Part shown: positions 59,151-61,323 of the stretch, piece by piece | How the letters are laid out: each line of letters starts with the position of its first letter | Position numbering within the stretch: position 1 is the first letter of the stretch | IMG/VR virus record: IMGVR_UViG_3300023174_007841 | Span: 1 to 61,323 of that record | Strand: one strand, 5' to 3' | Origin: a virus | DNA: 61,323 bases | The notes under the pieces: generated by a model | The model's input: only the letters and a program-made list of their open reading frames with translations | What the model was told of the DNA's origin: nothing | The model's database searches: none | Program-made: the position numbers and the translations under genes

Positions 59151-59579
59151 ATGCCTGTTACAAAGCAGCAGCTAAAATTAATTGTAAAAGAATGTTTATT
59201 AGAAATTTTGTCAGAAGGAATATCAAATTCGACAGGAAATATTGTTGAATCTAAGAAGAAAGATATTCTAAAATTAAATTCGTCGCCTCATCCTTCTACA
59301 ATCATTAGACAAAATGCAAATAATGTTAGAGTTCAGTCGACCGCGCTAAAAGAAGCGATAAAAAGAGAAGCAGGCGGCAACGATATAATGGCTTCTATTT
59401 TGGCTGACACAGCTGAAAAAACCTTACCGACGATGCTTGAAAACGATCGTAGCAAGATTATGCCACCAGGCGGCGCTGCCGAGCGCGTAGTCGCTTCCCA
59501 TGATCCACAAGAGTTATTCGGAGAAGAAGCTGCTTCGAAGTGGGCAAATTTAGCATTTATGGGAATATCGAAGAAATAG
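59151..59579 (+). CDS. Small prohead-region protein with a variant helix tag
   Basis: Starting at the ATG at 59151 gives 142 residues. It begins PVTKQQLKLIVKECLLEILS, a variant of the tag (V-K-E in place of I-x-E E). The rest has helical stretches (AIKREAGGNDIMASILADTAE) and an ELFGEEAASKWANLAF end. It follows the previous gene after one base. It is probably a head-core or internal protein. Confidence 0.6.
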   Translation: MPVTKQQLKLIVKECLLEILSEGISNSTGNIVESKKKDILKLNSSPHPSTIIRQNANNVRVQSTALKEAIKREAGGNDIMASILADTAEKTLPTMLENDRSKIMPPGGAAERVVASHDPQELFGEEAASKWANLAFMGISKK

Positions 59580-59613
59580 CGTTTAAATTTTTCTTATTTT
59601 TATTTCATCTAGA

Positions 59614-59620
59614 TATTTAG
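59614..59620 (+). promoter_or_regulatory. TATTTAG box, candidate late promoter
   Basis: This is the third TATTTAG box, 22 bases before the ATG at 59643. A CGGAGAA ribosome site lies between. Confidence 0.35.
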
Positions 59621-59642
59621 CAATGTTGTACGGAGAACATAT

Positions 59643-59882
59643 ATGAAACTTACGAGCCAATTACTCAAGAAGATCATCGCAGAAGAAGTTGCAAAGTTCG
59701 GCGACATGGGCGACCCTGAGGCCGTCGAGGCCGATGAACTTGATGCAGATGAGCACGGTTCAGACAAGGCGCTTGAAAAGAAGATCGATTATATCAAGGC
59801 GCTTAAGATTGAAGAGTCTCGTCTTCGTGCGCGCCTCAAGAAGGTCGCCGAAACCCGCACCCGCGTGGCTCGCAGCCTCTGA
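59643..59882 (+). CDS. Small core-like protein with helix tag
   Basis: This 79-residue protein begins MKLTSQLLKKIIAEEVAKFG, a perfect copy of the tag. An acidic linker (DPEAVEADELDADEHG) is followed by a coiled-coil (ALKIEESRLRARLKKVAETR). Size and place resemble T4 gp67/gp68-type prohead core proteins, but no homology can be claimed from sequence alone. A strong ribosome site (CGGAGAA) precedes it. Confidence 0.65.
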   Translation: MKLTSQLLKKIIAEEVAKFGDMGDPEAVEADELDADEHGSDKALEKKIDYIKALKIEESRLRARLKKVAETRTRVARSL

Positions 59883-59912
59883 ATTTAAATTTTTAACTGA
59901 AAGGCGATTGTT

Positions 59913-60401
59913 ATGGGAACACCAGGCAGTGGAAGATACACAACTTATTTACCTGTTAATAGCGAAAAAGTTGAAAGACTTTCTAAACTATTTAAAGGCG
60001 GTTCTACAGATCTGTATGGTGGAGCTAAAAGCAATGCCGAAGCCGCCGCAGCAGCTGTTAAAACGCTAAACTCAGTCAGAGATGGTAAGGGAGATCAAGA
60101 CATGTTTGGAAATGGCGTGTCTTTAGAATATGCTGATTCTCCCAACACCGCTGAAGTAAAGTGGAAGAATCCTGGCGATCCTGCCAATCCCTATGTCCCT
60201 GACCTCACGTCTCCTGGCCCGGGAAATACGGACGGCGTACAAAAAGATACAGATCCCAAGATTAACAGCATCGACGTAAAGCCGAACTTTGATCCTGCGA
60301 ATCCGAGCGTCAATACGACGGCTCCATCTGCGACAGCGCCTCGCTTGGGCTCGGTCTCGGTAGGAGAAAATCTCGAAAAGGGAAAGAGTTCCGTCGAATA
60401 A
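59913..60401 (+). CDS. Hypothetical prohead-region protein
   Basis: This 162-residue protein has the ribosome site GAAAGGCG. It starts GTPGSGRYTTYLPVNSEKVE, which I associate with T4-like phage head-region hypotheticals without a known role. The C-terminal half is Pro/Asn/Ala-rich and probably disordered (PYVPDLTSPGPGNT). It lies just before the scaffold-like gene. Confidence 0.6.
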   Translation: MGTPGSGRYTTYLPVNSEKVERLSKLFKGGSTDLYGGAKSNAEAAAAAVKTLNSVRDGKGDQDMFGNGVSLEYADSPNTAEVKWKNPGDPANPYVPDLTSPGPGNTDGVQKDTDPKINSIDVKPNFDPANPSVNTTAPSATAPRLGSVSVGENLEKGKSSVE

Positions 60402-60447
60402 CACTGGCGGTAGAGAATAGTTAATGGGTATAAGAGAGGTCTGATAC

Positions 60448-61323
60448 ATGTCAAAGCAATTGTACGAAGAGGCTTTAGCCGACGTGAAGAAGCTAAAGGA
60501 GATAGCAGAAGACAACGCCAAGAAGGCTTTGATCGAAGCAGTTTCGCCTAGAATTAAAGATTTAATCGAGGCAGAACTTCTCCGCGAGGCCGGAGAAATG
60601 GAAGATGATCTTTTGCTCGATGAAGAACCACCTGCGCCGGACGACGCCGCAGCTCCTGTCCCGACCGCTCTTGATCCAGCAGTTGTCCCTGCGATGTCGC
60701 CTCCTGACGAGGAAGGAAAAGTTACTCTCGACCTCGACGCCCTGAGCGTACAACCGTCTGGTGCAGAATTTGAGTTAAGCAACGAATCTATTAAACTGAT
60801 CAATCCGCTCGTCAATAAGCTTAATTCTGCAACAGCTCTTCGGGTAGAGTCCAGACTCTTCCAACTAAACGAAGCGGTACAAAGGTTTTTGGGAGCTAGC
60901 ACTTCTTTAAAGAAGACTGCAAGTTACCAACTTAAAATTTTGGAGATGGTCTCTGAAATTGAAAAGACTTATGAATTTTTGCAGGAATCTGCAAAAAACC
61001 TTCAAGACAAAGGAGTCTACGAAGGAAAGTTAGAAGATCTATATAAGAAACTCAACAAGCTCGTGGAGCAATACAACATGAAAAAGAACTTGAAGTCATT
61101 AACTGAGGCAGAAATAACTCTTAAGCTCACAAACGTTCCCGATGAAGTCAAGGATAATCTTGACGACCTCGGCGTCGACCTCGTGGCCGATGAAGCTGGC
61201 GAAGAGGGCGGAGCCGAAGGTGATGAGTCAGATCTCGATCTCGGCGGTGACGACGAGGGCTCCGAGGGCGGCGATGAGGCAGAAGATTCCGACGAGGGTG
61301 ACGATGAACTCGACCTCGGTGGA
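60448..61323 (+). CDS. Prohead scaffold/core-like acidic protein (runs off the right edge)
   Basis: The frame is open from an ATG (AGAGAGG upstream) for 292 codons to the edge. It is helical at both ends (QLYEEALADVKKLKEIAED; DLYKKLNKLVEQYNMKKNL), with an acidic Asp/Glu/Gly-rich end (about residue 250 onward). Motifs such as LIEAE, LREAGE and IAED offer protease sites. After gp21-like protease this is where T4 has scaffold gp22, whose size (269 residues) and acidic helical nature are similar. The major capsid gene would be expected just outside the window. Confidence 0.7.
   Translation, partial: MSKQLYEEALADVKKLKEIAEDNAKKALIEAVSPRIKDLIEAELLREAGEMEDDLLLDEEPPAPDDAAAPVPTALDPAVVPAMSPPDEEGKVTLDLDALSVQPSGAEFELSNESIKLINPLVNKLNSATALRVESRLFQLNEAVQRFLGASTSLKKTASYQLKILEMVSEIEKTYEFLQESAKNLQDKGVYEGKLEDLYKKLNKLVEQYNMKKNLKSLTEAEITLKLTNVPDEVKDNLDDLGVDLVADEAGEEGGAEGDESDLDLGGDDEGSEGGDEAEDSDEGDDELDLGG

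Noticed and set aside
60123-60902. Open frame of 259 codons on the minus strand across the end of 59913-60401 and the start of the scaffold-like gene
   Set aside because: It spans two genes with good ribosome sites and plausible products on the plus strand; the translation is a Ser/Arg-rich shadow.
1-61323. tRNA genes, CRISPR arrays, insertion sequences and integrase
   Set aside because: None was recognised on reading either strand. A tRNA scan was not run, so a missed tRNA in a short gap is possible but unlikely given gap sizes.

Overview
The window looks like a 61 kb piece of a large, lytic-type tailed phage with a T4-like (myovirus) head programme. The evidence is the run terminase large subunit, portal, prohead protease and acidic scaffold-like protein, in T4 order, at 51967-61323. 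Supporting it are a gp46/gp47-type Mre11-Rad50 nuclease, a gp4-like head-completion nuclease, a RuvC resolvase, a DnaG-type primase and a PhoH ATPase. Coding density is very high; no gap exceeds about 105 bases. I saw no integrase, ribosomal gene, tRNA or CRISPR array. The host cannot be named from the sequence.

Region 1 (1-19878, minus strand) is a glycan island of about 25 genes, most overlapping by 4 bases (ATGA) as one long operon. It encodes nucleotide-sugar enzymes: two UDP-sugar dehydrogenases, a NeuB/NeuA pair, a cassette of cupin, RmlB, DegT aminotransferase and GNAT typical of dTDP-amino-sugar synthesis, and a GDP-mannose 4,6-dehydratase. It also encodes about ten glycosyltransferases, a polysaccharide deacetylase and three methyltransferase-like proteins. 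A RecB/Cas4-like nuclease lies near the end of the operon behind its own candidate promoter. A divergent control region with an 18-bp perfect palindrome (19879-19981) separates this operon from rightward genes.

Region 2 (19982-28591) holds mixed early or middle-type genes: a coiled-coil/membrane protein, a divergent GroEL-like protein without a recognisable ATPase motif, a ClpP-type protease, a DinG/XPD-type helicase, a histone H1-like protein, an 86-residue sigma-70 region 4-like protein on the opposite strand, and PIN-PhoH.

Region 3 (28642-44437) holds large virion proteins, probably tail or baseplate, with repeated modules (shared N-terminal and C-terminal modules, FN3-like and lectin-like parts). 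A homing endonuclease and a small HEXXH metalloprotease interrupt it.

Region 4 (44499-51561) holds a gp4-like nuclease, RuvC, primase, a membrane-segment protein and a single-chain Mre11-Rad50 fusion. Region 5 (51590-61323, running off the right edge) is the packaging and prohead block; its portal gene is split by a 376-residue intein.

Three cross-cutting patterns stand out. Five unrelated proteins share an N-terminal helix with an (I/V)-x-E motif that may be a capsid-targeting and protease-cleavage tag. Several replication-type genes, the nuclease and the GroEL-like gene lack a Shine-Dalgarno site and start about 6 bases after a -10-like box, which suggests leaderless transcripts. Several starts are enclosed by perfect inverted repeats. 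All assignments are by reading motifs; no database search was run.
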